From Amphimedon queenslandica (taxonomy: Eukaryota > Porifera > Demospongiae > Haplosclerida > Niphatidae): DNA of 64,000 nt. The translations under genes and the position numbers were made by a program. The notes under the pieces are model-generated. The model did not search any database and was not told the DNA's origin. It saw only the letters and a program-made list of their open reading frames with translations. Within the stretch, counting starts at the first letter, position 1, and every line of letters starts with the position of its first letter. Location of the stretch: assembly GCF_000090795.2 (NCBI RefSeq), contig NW_003546435.1:41649-105648 (forward strand), written 5' to 3'. This document shows positions 10,822-22,700 of the stretch, in pieces.

Positions 10822-13800
10822 TTAAAATCCTTTATCTAATACTGCTGATAACAGTGCCTGATCCTTTAATATGTGTGCAAGTTCTGACTCTTCATAATGT
10901 AAACTGACTTTATGAAGTAATACCTCCTTTCCTCGTTTAATTGTCACTATACTTTGTGCCTCAAGCATGTTCACTAAAGAAACAAATTCACTTTGACTTT
11001 CAAAACGAAGCTCTTGTTTCTTACAAACTTTCACATAAGTACTATAGAGCTACATAATACAATGAGTCTGATGATAGCCTTAAAATTGAAATGAACTACT
11101 TACTTTTCCAAGAGGGACGTCCTTGCTTGACTTTCCTCTTGTTGCAAGTAAAAGGGAACAAGCTATCAATTTTTGTTGCAATGGTATACTCCCTGCAACA
11201 TCAGCCCTCTTCACTGTTCCACCATACACTTCCTCAATAATTAAAGAAACATGGCTGATGTTCACTTTATTCTTTTCACTACTTTCCTCGGATTTCATCT
11301 GAGACTCAAACAATTCAACAGCTCGGCGACAAATATCAAGTGCTTTTCTTGCATCACCATGTGCGGCTGCAACTTTCCTAGCACAAAATTGTAGTGCCAT
11401 GCTATCTATCATTGAAGAAGTCTCGGGGCTTAAGCGATCTTCCAAAATGAGCATGATTTCATCTTTTGTGTATGGAGGGAAGATTAGTAGGTCTGGTGTA
11501 GCTAAAGACAAGATTATAGTGTAAAAAAGATAATTGACTTACTGTGTGGGTGAGCTTTCAAACGTGGCAATAATCTGTCAGTTAAGTCCAAAGAATTTGC
11601 TATTCCTAATTTAAAGTAAAAAATATCATACTGTTAATGTAATGAAATTCTTGCCAATTAAGATAAGGCATGAGTTTGGAAGACTCGGCCACTCAAAGAG
11701 TTTATATAATATTTCTTGTCCACGACTATCCAGTTGATCAATCTCATCTAAAGCTAGCAAACTGAGGGCAAGTACACAAAATATCTTTACAGCACATTAC
11801 ACTTACATCATATTCTCGGATGATGTGATGTGTTCTATAATAACCTTTTCTGAGCCCTTCTTTAGACCTAGCTCAGAGGCTATTTTGTTAAAAATACTTT
11901 GAGGAGTGGTCAAGGTCATACAGTTTAAAATGATGGTATCACTTCCATTGTCCTAAAATCAAGACAGATGTACATGTATAAGTATAATACTAGACAAATG
12001 TAAAACATTAAGGGGCTCAGCCCCCTAGCCACGCTATATTTTAAAGGTTATATGGTATAGAGCTACATTATTGTACATGTACATGAGTAAATACAGTAGT
12101 TTGTAAGTTTGTAATGAAGTTATCATGCTTGGAAATACAAATTTTCTTTATCAGTTTATCACATTCTGCAGCAAAAAAGTTGTGTTGGAAGCCAGAGACA
12201 GTAACTGCAGTCATAGGTTATGTCAGTAGTTGTGGAGGCTTTACAAGCTCACAACTGTGGCATATCTGCCTTCTTAATCTTCCTTGCTGTATTTGGAAAG
12301 TAGTAGAGACTTCTCTTGCATTCTTGCTGACTCAAGTGAGTGACTTGTAACTTATAAGGTCAAGAACATGAAGAACAATGAAGAATTGATAGCTGGCGCC
12401 ATTTTATTTCACTGTAACCACGCCCGTTTTCAAAGAAGATTAAGATTAGGTTATTAAAATAGGAAAATTTTCATATGGATAAATAGGGGTGACGTACGTG
12501 TACAAACAAACAGACAGACAAACATACTCTACTCGAACTAGTGGGCTTCGCCCAATGATTGATATGAAATTCGGATTGTATTCTCACAAAGTTAAATTGC
12601 TATTATTATGCAAATGAGAATTGTGTACCTTTATTTGATCCAACAGATACATCAGAGTAGCTGTTTTACCCGTGCCTGGGGGGCCAGATACATACATAGC
12701 TCCAGGACTATTGGACTCCATGTGTTTGTGTAAAAATAGTTGCATATGATCGATTTCTTCATCTCGACACATAAGATGAGATGGTAAACTACTGTGAAAG
12801 GCAGATTTAGCCTTCTCCAACACAGTATCTATACAAAGAACGTTATTAATGAAAAATTGTTTCATATAAACACATTGAAATTACTGAATAAATGGAAATG
12901 CTTAATTTAAGGGACAAACCTTGTACACAATACATACATGTACATAACTTAGTCATCAGGGTTTCCCAAAGAACACCTTGTGTCAGTGGACTGACAATTT
13001 GACATACAATCCCCTGACAATCCTCATGTCAGTAGAGCTGAGGATATTATTTCCAAAATGTCCCCATCATTCTTTCCCATTATTCCCAATATATTTGCCT
13101 ATTATTCCTATTATTATTATTCCAAAGTATTTTTAAAATAAACAAAATGACTATACAAATTTGCCTCATTCAATGTTCATTATGCTGTAACATAATAAGG
13201 GCACTTCAATTAAGCCTTGTAAAGCACAAGGTGTGAGACAAGATTTACTAAGCATTCGGCCACACCTACTGGCTACTGCACAATTTTACAATAATTACCC
13301 TATTATTCAATTAATCTTTTTTATCTGGGAATAAAATCCTCAGGCTTACATGTCAGTGGATTGTCAAGTTTCACAAAAAATGGGCCAAATATTTCCACAA
13401 AAAATCACAAAGAGAGAATTCTTCACATTATACATATTTTTAGGTAGTTTAAAAAATTTAAGCTGATTCCAATCAAAATTAAATTTTTATGAATTTTTGA
13501 TGTTGCTCAAAATTGGGCAAAAAACTGTGTACTAAGTTCACAGTCTTTGACAGAATTTCATCAAAAATGACAACAAGGGAAATCAGTATCTTTATAATTA
13601 TTCTGATATACATGTACACGTATGTGTACATGCTATGTCAAAAGTTTGAGCTGATTCTAATAACTGGACTTATTATGAATTTTTAATTTGCTATGTCAAA
13701 AACGACTGAGAGATAAATCTCCATTTTTATTACTTTTTCTGATGCATACAGTATACATGAAGCTGTGTACAAATTTTGAGCTAATTACAATCAAAAAATT

Positions 13801-14486
13801 TCTGTGAATTTCTAAAGTTGCTCAAAAGTCAGGCAGGCCAAATTTAGAAAAGATGGCTAGGAGAGAATTCATCAAAAAATAATAATGTGTACATGTCCTT
13901 ATGTTATATTTAAAATTTGAGTTAATTCCGATGAAGCTTGGATTTTCATGGATTTTAACAATGCTTAAAAAATTGGGCCAATTGCCTGTGCTACATGGAT
14001 TTTGGCCAAATTTTATCAAAAAATGACTGGAAGAGAATTCTCTGTTTTATAATGTTTTAAAACATACATGTAGATGCAATTATGTTGTGTATAAAGTTTG
14101 AGCTGATTCAAATCAAAATTAGATTTTTAATGGATTTTAAAAGTTGCTGCAAATGCTATGTACTGCATCATAATTTTTGTCAGTTCATGAAGCATGCTGT
14201 TTAGCTCACTTAGCATATTAATCATTATCTTGAGTATGTACTATGCATAAAGAAAGCAATACAAATTACCATTTTTGTCTTTCTTGGTTGGACTGGCACT
14301 TTTATGTGTCACAGAACTCGCCTGCCTTCTCTTTCTAGCAGGAAAGTCAAGTTTCTTCTGAGATGATTTTTCCGGCAAGGGAATGACATTCTTTTCTACT
14401 AGTACCCTCTCTTCTTTGAGTCTTCCAGAACGTCTAGGTTGAGTGGACTCAAACTTTAAACTCTGTCTGCTCCTCAAAGAAGACAT
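10822..14486 (-). CDS. CDC6: Replication licensing ATPase CDC6
   Basis: Seven exons: 14270-14486, 12629-12828, 11807-11952, 11655-11761, 11543-11605, 11104-11501, 10822-11049; 1359 nt, 452 aa (human 560). CDC6 is the AAA+ protein that with ORC and CDT1 loads MCM2-7 at origins. Seen directly: Walker A GPPGTGKT in exon 2, Walker B LLALDEID across exons 3-4, FEWPSLPNS, and sensor-1-like LILIGIANSLDLTDR. The lid follows (ARKVAAAHGDARKALDICRR), then a winged-helix C-terminus. The N-terminal tail is basic, with a CDK-type site in SASPTKK and a possible APC/C destruction box RQSL at residues 7-10. The start is set at 14486; an in-frame Met 44 codons upstream gives an extension unlike CDC6. The intron after exon 4 has a GC donor (frame and homology both require it). 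Introns 1 and 2 carry repeats. Confidence 0.94.
12000..12556. repeat. Dispersed repeat, copy 1 (CDC6 intron 2)
   Basis: It shares landmarks in the same order with 36785-37308. Both open with ATTAAGGGGCTC followed by CCCCCTA and CCACGCT. Both then have TTGTGGAGGCTT, ATCTTCCTTGCTGT, and CACCATTTTATTTC- and ACGCCCGTTTTCAA-like blocks, and both close near GGGCTTxGCC. Copies are clearly diverged. There is no convincing coding capacity, although a 78-codon chance frame crosses it. The class is unknown. Confidence 0.7.
13381..14165. repeat. Degenerate tandem array, about five units of roughly 130-185 bp
   Basis: In CDC6 intron 1 a unit recurs about five times. It contains GAGAGAATTC, a TACATGTA-containing stretch, TTTGAGCTGATTCxAAT, TTTTTATGxATTTxxAA, GTTGCTCAAAA, GGCCAAATTT and ATCAAAAAATGAC in that order. 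The GAGCTGATTC-like block lies near 13458, 13642, 13770, 13920 and 14098. Units are diverged. Related single or double copies lie at 8770-9130, about 56430-56600 and 62880-63160. The rest of this intron (12829-13380) shows nothing recognisable. Confidence 0.6.
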
Positions 14487-14805
14487 GTTAGGGGGTGTGA
14501 TGTACTGAGAATCGAGGGGTTGGACTACTGAAATTTGATCCCAGCCCGCGATGATGTTATGCGCATGCGCAATACTTATGTTACCATAGAGACGATGACT
14601 TTTATAATACAAAGACATAGTACAAAAACAGCATTTTAAATAATCTTGAAATATACTACAATTAGTGCTGGTTGAACAGACAATTACATTATGACACTCA
14701 CAAAATAATTAGTTTAATAATATTGCCATAGCGCTTTCCTAAGATTATAACATCAGAAACATTAACACAGAGTGGTATATGCAAGCACAGAACAGTAGAA
14801 ACACA
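14487..14805. other. Intergenic, CDC6 start to RAB5 3' end
   Basis: This 319-bp spacer lies between two minus-strand genes. It should contain the CDC6 5' UTR and promoter and the RAB5 3' UTR. I see no RNA gene or repeat. Confidence 0.5.
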
Positions 14806-15731
14806 TTAAGACTTTGAGCAGCAGCCTCCTCCGCCACCACTGTTCGTATCCTTCTCAATGTCCACCACACGACCCCGACCACCTGATTGTGAACCAACAC
14901 GTTGTTGTCCAGGATCTGTCTTTGGCAGTTTCTTGGCTATAAAGGTATACAAATAGTAAAGAGAGAATAAGAAGTGATTCATATTATACCAATCGCTAAA
15001 AAGATTTCATTGACGTTCATTGCAGTTTTTGCGGAAGTTTCCATAAAAAGCAAACTATTCTCCTCAGCATATGCTTGAGCATCCTAAACAAATGGATTAC
15101 CTTGTTGCTGAAAAACTGGACATACTTACATCATATTCCACCATCCGTTTACTAGCCAGATCTGCCTTATTGCCTGCTAAAGCAATAACTATATTAGGAC
15201 TTGCTTGACGTTGTAACTCCTTTACCCAATTCTTTGCCCTTGCAAATGTGTCCTACAATAAAAGAACATTAACAGGAAGATACATCAGTCGTCTAGCTCA
15301 CTTGATTGGTAATATCATAGACGACAATAGCAGCCTGAGCTCCCCGATAGTACATGGGAGCTAAACTGTGATATCTTTCCTGACCAGCAGTGTCCCAGAT
15401 TTCAAATTTAACAGTCGTGTCATCAAGATTTACCGTCTGAGTTAAAAAAGCAGCTACACAAAAAGACAAGTGATGCAAAGCAAAATTACAAAACGATTAC
15501 CTCCAATAGTACTCTCTTGATACTCATGAAACTGTCCTTTTACAAATCTTAATACTAAACTGGATTTACCAACAGCAGATTCTCCTGATGTAGCATGAAC
15601 ACAGTGACAGCGTAAAATTTAAAAGACAAAATTTAAAACATAAACATACCTAATAGTACAAGCTTGAACTGACATATCTTTTCTCTTGGAATACCATTTG
15701 GACGTTGAACAGCTCCAGGTCTTGCTGCCAT
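14806..15731 (-). CDS. RAB5: Small GTPase RAB5
   Basis: Six exons: 15650-15731, 15501-15584, 15302-15453, 15130-15252, 14990-15083, 14806-14936; 666 nt, 221 aa, the usual Rab5 length. It controls early-endosome fusion. G-motifs in order: G1 GESAVGKSS, switch [12 protein letters not shown]3 WDTAGQE followed by [16 protein letters not shown] (the Rab5-type switch II), G4 NKADL, G5 ETSAKT. The C-terminus is GGGGGCC followed by SKS, with two Cys for geranylgeranylation. The G3 Gln needed for GTP hydrolysis is present. Vertebrate paralogue letters (A/B/C) do not apply. The gene is divergent from RPL41, with 516 bp between the starts. Confidence 0.97.
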
Positions 15732-16247
15732 CTCTCTAAAGTACTGTTGATAAACAAAATGCTGATGTCACACAATAGTAAAAGGAAAAGTTAAAAGCTG
15801 GCGTTCAGAAAAGGTTTAAGCCAACCATAAAGAATACCAACCATAAACTAAAGGGCCCAAAGTGGCATTCACAGTCGAGTGCGTCTATGAAATGAGTTGT
15901 GCCACGCCCGTTGCTCATAATGACAAATAGCGATATTAAAACCATCAACTGGAAACATAAATTTACTGACAAAGGAACATACCTTACTTCTGAAGATTTA
16001 AAAGCCCGTGAAAGGTGTAACAGGCGAGATAACAGGTAACCAAAAGTCCTCACTGTTTGATAAACGAGAAAGAGGAACAAACAAAAAATCACGGGACAAT
16101 ATACGGGAATGGACGGACATCTAAACTACGGATAGCTTGATCTAGTACGCATGCTCAGCACAAGAACCACCTGACACACTCGAAGAACACATTGTGATAT
16201 TCCATTAATTGTCTTGAGTGTAGAAAAGCAGAGGTTTTCCCATCGAA
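15732..16247. other. Divergent intergenic region, RAB5 / RPL41
   Basis: This 516-bp spacer lies between two outward-reading genes and should carry both promoters. A possible non-coding 5' exon of RAB5 may lie near 15985-16060 (a CTTAC donor complement is visible), but this is weak. A pyrimidine run (TTTTCC) just before the L41 start could be a TOP-type transcription start, which is inference. Confidence 0.45.
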
Positions 16248-16421
16248 ATGAGAGATAAGGTATTTGGTTTAAAGTGAATCCTTCTCATAATTCTTATTTT
16301 ATGTAGTGGAAGAAGAAGAGGATGCGAAGGTATGTTGCTTGATAAGCTATTATAATTTGACTCTCTTACTTTTTGTAGGCTTAAAAGAAAGAGGAGAAAG
16401 ATGCGTGCTCGTTCTAAGTAG
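16248..16421 (+). CDS. RPL41: 60S ribosomal protein L41 (25 aa, three exons)
   Basis: Exons 16248-16259, 16307-16329 and 16379-16421 sum to 78 nt, 25 codons plus stop. The peptide begins MRDKWKKKRMRR and ends RKMRARSK. It matches eukaryotic eL41 in length and almost residue for residue, and is nearly all Arg and Lys. L41 is a single helix at the interface of the two ribosomal subunits. Both introns are GT-AG: 47 bp after codon 4 and 49 bp splitting an Arg codon. At this length most gene finders would miss it. It precedes CaMKII on the same strand by 161 bp. Confidence 0.95.
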
Positions 16422-16582
16422 TGACAAAGTCAACGTCTTTGCTAATTATTAGTGATAGATACTACTAACAAAACAATTTTTTGTTTTAATAAAAAATGTG
16501 GATTAAAATTGCTTTTATGGGAGTGGTTTGGTGAAATTTGCCACGAACGATTTTAATAGCGTTGAGTTGCCTTTCATTGACG

Positions 16583-19024
16583 ATGTCGTCCAGCCCTGGC
16601 AAGGAAAAGATCTTCTCAGAATTGTACGACCTGAAAGAAGATTTGGGAAAGTAAGTATTGCTAATAGAACATTGACATCTTTTTAACAATCAATCTAGAG
16701 GTGCATTTAGTATTGTTAAAAAGTGCATTGGAAGAGAGGATAAAATTGAGTATGCAGCGAAAATAATCAACAAGAAAAGATTAACAGGTCGAGGTAGGTT
16801 GTAGAACTAGATAACCCTTAAAACTCATAGAGACAAAGACAGCAGATTGTTTAATCAACGCTTGACAAATTTTAATCCCGAATCTTTAGTACCCCGGTAC
16901 TCATACTCAGATTTTTACTTTTTGTTGGTGTGAGATTTGAGTGAGATCCAAAAACTTTCTAGTTTCTTCACTATATTTATTGTGTATAGTCATTTGTGAC
17001 TTGTTTGTAAGCATTATTTTGTTTAAGTGAGGAATGTCAACTGATGATGAGTTGTGACATTTTTGGTTGTACACTATGACATGTACCTGTTTGTGTACCT
17101 TTAATTAATTTAGATATTTCAAAGTTACAGAAAGAAGAAAAAATCTGTCGTCAATTGCAGCACCCCAATATAGGTTAGTTGTAATCCTAAACAAAAATGC
17201 AAATGCATTAATTTTATAGTTTTGCTACATGATGTTATTTCTGAATCTTTCACTCATTATCTTGTCTTTGAACTGTGAGTTATATACAAACAACAATCTA
17301 ATCAACTTCATTCATTAGAATTACTGGAGGGGAATTGTTTGATGAAATAGTGGCCAGAGAATATTATAGTGAGAGTGATGCCAGGTATCATTATGACGCA
17401 TACATGTAGGTGTAACATATCACTCCATATTCTTATAGTCATTGTGTACAGCAAATTTTAGATGGAATTGCCTATTGTCACAGAATGGGTATTATGCACC
17501 GGGATCTGAAAGTACTAAAGAACAATGTTAAGTTGTTATAACAATTTTTACACTTTTGTTAGCCTGAAAACCTACTATTGGCAAGTAGAGCCAAGAATGC
17601 TGCCGTAAAGTTAGCAGATTTTGGTTTAGCTGTGCAACTGGAAACTCCTGATCAAGTTGAATGGCATGGTTAGCATTTAACACTAGTATGCATTTGATTT
17701 TATTTATTTTTAGGATTTGCTGGTACCCCAGGATATCTTTCACCAGAGGTTATAAAGAGAGAGGCTTATGGAAAAGCTGTTGATGTTTGGGCTTGTGGTG
17801 TTATCTTATATATATTATTAGTTGGGTACCCTCCTTTTTGGGATGAGGACCAAAAGAGGCTGTATGCACAAATTAAGATGGGTCGTTACTCAGTTAGTTA
17901 TGATAGCATTTACAATATATATTGATTCTATTTTTATAAATACAGTTTCCTTCTCCAGAATGGGATTCTGTTACAAAGGAAGTTAAAGTAATGTTGCAAT
18001 GAGTTTTGACTTCTATTTATTGTGAGATAGGAATTGATTTCACTCATGTTGAATGCAAATCCAAAGAAAAGAATTAAAGCTGAAGAAGCGCTTAGAAATC
18101 CTTGGATATGTGTATGTATAGCTAAGTTGTTACTATTATATTGTTCATAATTTTTAGAAACGAACTGAAGTTGCTTCTAATATTCATCGTCAGGCAACTA
18201 TTGCTGGTCTGAAGAGGTTTAACGCACGAAGGAAACTTAAAGGAGCATTTTTGACTTCTTTAATTGCAGTTCGCACGCATAATGCTGCTACTTTTGGTAT
18301 GTGTATTTAGTTACATGTAATTTGATAAGTACAATAATTACTTTTAGCTTTGAAAAAAAAGGAACCAGAAGTCAAGCCCCAGTCTGATGTTGTATCTTCG
18401 ACTGTACCAGTATGTTGCTAGCAATAGCTTCATTAGCTACAAAAAAATAATGCTTATTAATAATACTTATTATAATAGGAAATTCCAGTTGCTGAAGATG
18501 AGACAACAGACGAAGTTATGAAAGCGCAGCAAGCTTTGCTAATGGCTATCCGTTGTCGTGACTATGAAGCTTATCAGTAAGTATCATTGTGTAATCGTTA
18601 CATGTATTTTTATGTTATTATTGTAGAAAGTTGTGTGATAGTCAAGTTCTTAGTTTCCTGTCAACTGGTGGTTGTCGTCTTTTGACTGGAGTTGAGCATC
18701 ACAATTTTTTCTTTGCTAATGGTATTAATTGGTATTTTAGAATGATAAGCCTCACTTTCATATTTTTGTAGTTCCTCCTTACCCAGCAGAGAACATCACA
18801 ATGATTGAACCACATGTTCAATTCTTGGGTGACAATGCTGCCTATATTTGCTATGTCCGCCTTAGTCAACATGTAGACAAGTGAGTAAGATGTTGTCATT
18901 CAATACTATAATAATCATTATTCTTAGAACTGGCCGTGCTGGATCAAGCGAATGTAAAGAAACATGCATTTGGGAGAAGAAAGAAGGTCAATGGAAATGT
19001 GTACACATACATACTTCTTCATGA
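16583..19024 (+). CDS. CAMK2: Calcium/calmodulin-dependent protein kinase II
   Basis: Sixteen exons total 1425 nt, 474 aa (human alpha 478): 16583-16650, 16699-16793, 17114-17173, 17220-17274, 17319-17384, 17439-17511, 17563-17668, 17714-17892, 17946-17987, 18031-18111, 18158-18296, 18348-18409, 18479-18576, 18627-18721, 18772-18880, 18928-19024. The kinase domain has a GKGAFSIV loop, Lys44 in YAAKII, HRDLK at 135-139, DFG at 158-160 and GTPGYLSPE. The regulatory segment carries HRQAT (Thr289, equal to the autonomy site Thr286 in human alpha). The calmodulin-binding stretch [18 protein letters not shown] follows. A short linker leads to the C-terminal association domain, which builds the dodecamer. 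All key residues are present. Several introns are under 60 bp. Confidence 0.97.
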
Positions 19025-19182
19025 ACTATAGAGCAGTTGTTTTAGCAAATCCTAGCTACAGTTACATTTATCAGCAGTACAATGTACAAAGAAGTAGTTA
19101 GGCTTTATTTTTTTTAATCATAGTTTTATTTTAGTTTCAAAAATTAATATTAGCCCTATATGAAGTTATGTACATTGGTCTG

Positions 19183-19582
<400 letters not shown>

Positions 19583-19718
19583 TTTTCAATGAAAATCAAT
19601 TGTTACACCACTACACCAGACAATAATTCTAATTCTTTACACAATACACAAAGCTTCCGTTGGGCGTTAATTAGAGCTATCAAGTAAACACTAGAGAGGG
19701 AAACACCATTGCACCGTA

Positions 19719-22700
19719 ATGGTGGATTTGGAGGAAAGAGTAAAATTGAGAGTACTTGGAGATCGTGTTGAGCAGTTGACTGGCGTGATTGTACCTACCT
19801 GTTTAAATCAATTACAGCAACATGGCCGAAACATTCAGCAATACCAAGAGGAAGAAGAATGGGAATCACTCAAAAGAGAAAAGAGGAATGTTTCAAAGAC
19901 TATAAGAGTAAGTACATAATGAGAAACTCTGTGGAAATAGATGTATACTCTCTAGTAATTACACAATATTATATGGGCAGGATGATGTTTGAGTTAGGAT
20001 TTTATTTTGCAAATAATTATGGCATTAGTCGAGTAGAACTAGAATATAATGGTACAAGTGGGGATTTGCTAACAAATTTTACTCTGCTCCAATTAACATA
20101 ATTATTGTGCCAAATGACCAGTTTTCATCAGAATTATTCTTATTGTATATTTCTGGAGCAAATTGGCACAAATGGTAGTGTACATATTTGTCAGCCAATC
20201 ACCATGAAGCTGGAAATAATTGCTAGAATTTAAATTGGCTTTTTGTTATTATAGTTAATAGGGTGTATCAACAGCTCATGCCTACACCAGCTCCACATAC
20301 ATTAAATTTGGTACAAAATTATGATATAAGTCCCACAATAATTTCTAGCTACAGGTGTATGGGAAACTAGGGCAACAATTTGGCTTGTTGAAATGTACAA
20401 GGTAATACATGTATAAGGCTAAAAGCTTAGTTAACTTACTCCATTGCAAGTGAGGATTACACCGATTACTTATTCTGATAAAGATGAATTGTAATTGTTG
20501 TTACTTTTAGTTGGCTAGTTTAATCTGGAAGTGAAATATTTAGCTCAGTTATACATGTCATTACTAACTCAAAACACTGAATTTTAGGAGTAGTGTGTTA
20601 AATATAGAAGTCATCCGTACTGGCCTTAGTAGTCCCTTCGCTTTGACGAGGTGACTAGCCTTACTGTATAGCTTAAAACTCTCAAGGTTGAAAACTTCAG
20701 CAAATTTCGCAGTTTAGGGCTCAAACACAAAAGTTTTTTATTGCAAAAAGTTAAAGGTTGTGAACAAGTAGGCATGGGCTTGCCTTAATTAAGTGAGCAC
20801 ATGTGTCTTAAAATTGGTCTCACATAGCCAGACCATTCCCCAACCTATATTCATTTGGGTGGACTGCGATCTAATGACTGTAGGCTAAGGAATGTTCTGG
20901 TTGCACAAGGCTGTCTTAAAATGGCCTCTATTAGCTGTACCTCAAAGAAAGAAGACCAAAACATTCTTGCAGTCATGCTTTTCATTTGCCTGATGCTATG
21001 GGAGCTCTCTGAATCTTCTAGTATAGAGCTACTAGCCACCCCACACTCTCTATACAATGGACCTGGGTCATTTGTGAAAGTTTTAATTGTGAATACCCAT
21101 GTAGCGAGAAATTTTCGTGACCCAAAATTTGGTGGATCCATCAAAAAATCAATTTCGTGGCTTTAATTTTTGTGGTTTTCTACTTTTTGGCCATCTTGAA
21201 CTGTATTAAATTGATTTTAGGGCATTTTATTTTTGTGAACTTTGAAAAAAACGTGAAATCGACAAAAATTTTGGGCCACAAAAATTTCCTGCTATGCGGT
21301 ATATCTCTTTTTACTCATTCGCGAAAGTTTTACCCGTGAAAGTTTTGAGCTGTATGGCATTTTTTTGCTTCTGAAAAAGAAAATTTCTGAATTATTTTCA
21401 TCTTATGATTTATCATGCCTGGGTGAATATCACAAGTCTTTGTCTATTGGGAGCTTGATTGTGTGTCTAATAAATTTTTCACCATCATGAAATTGATGAT
21501 GCTTTCTGCACTGTATTTGAATGATGTCAGTGATGCTGTAATTGACCCATTTAAGTGCTGGACAAGTTAATATTATTTTGTGAAATGGTTATAAATTGGC
21601 TTTGTCTTTCTTTTATCACCTTCTACTACTCTAGCACTTTTTTTTACCTATCTTGGCTTGTTAATTACAAATATTAAGCCCAACATACACTACAGGTAGC
21701 ATGTTGCCAGCCTTTGATCTTTCTTTCAACCTTGTTGAAAGGAATAGAAAGGTTTCCTATTCAAGGCATTATGTTGCTTGACGACATCAAAGCATATGAT
21801 TAAAGGCTGGACAAATCTTGAAAGTAACATTGTTGAATGTTGTGTATGTTAGGCTTCAAATGCCTTTAAAATGTATTGAAAGATTCACTTACATGTAATA
21901 CCGCAAGCTTGTAACAATTTTTTGGAGTGTTACAATTTTTGACAAATTGCTAAATTTTTGATTATTGGTGTGTTTTAATTAATTCTGGTGATTTTGTGTT
22001 CCAGTGAGCACTTGCACAAAAGTTCACAAGGGTGGCTTAATTTTACATGTATTTCCTATCAAAACACTTGATTCTCCAAAATCCCCCTCTAAAATTAATA
22101 GCTTTTTGCCAATGTTACTACACTGACATATAGTTAGATTATACTGTCACACAATATGAAAAATTAAAGAGGTTAAGAACTTACCAGGGTTCCATTGGTA
22201 TTAGTACTTGTGTATGTATCTGTATTGTAGCATCGGGACCACTACTATATGTGATACATATATTGAAATTTGGTATTGAATTGATGTACCATAAATCCTT
22301 AAATAAAAGCTGCATTTGAATAAACGCCGGGGTAGCAATACAATTTAACTATAAATATGCAGCACCAGCCCAGGAATGAATGAGTAGTATAGTGGATAAT
22401 GCCTGAAGTTGCAGAAGGTTAAAGCGTGAGGTTACGGGTTCGAACCCCGTTCTGGGCCTAAGTTTTTTAAATTTTTTATATATTTTTTGAGGTCCAAATA
22501 CCATTTTAGGAAATAGATGCCCGGGCTTTTATTTAAGGAAATACAGTATGTGTGACTGTGTGTGTGTGTGTGTGTGACTGCCACACAGGTGCAGCAGTTA
22601 CATACAATGTAGCACAATGGTGGCCATGCATTCCATGGCATTATTCCATTACAGTTCTACTTTTAGTTTCTAATCATTCTATCACATACTGATTTATGTA

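Noticed and set aside
20851-21144. 97-103-codon frames overlapping on both strands
   Set aside because: They lie in a repeat-rich part of STX17 intron 1, next to a MITE; no family match and open on both strands, as expected of a low-stop repeat.
22368-22457. Functional tRNA gene
   Set aside because: The T arm and acceptor stem look right, but no anticodon arm forms and the spacing to the D arm is wrong; kept only as a tRNA-like module.
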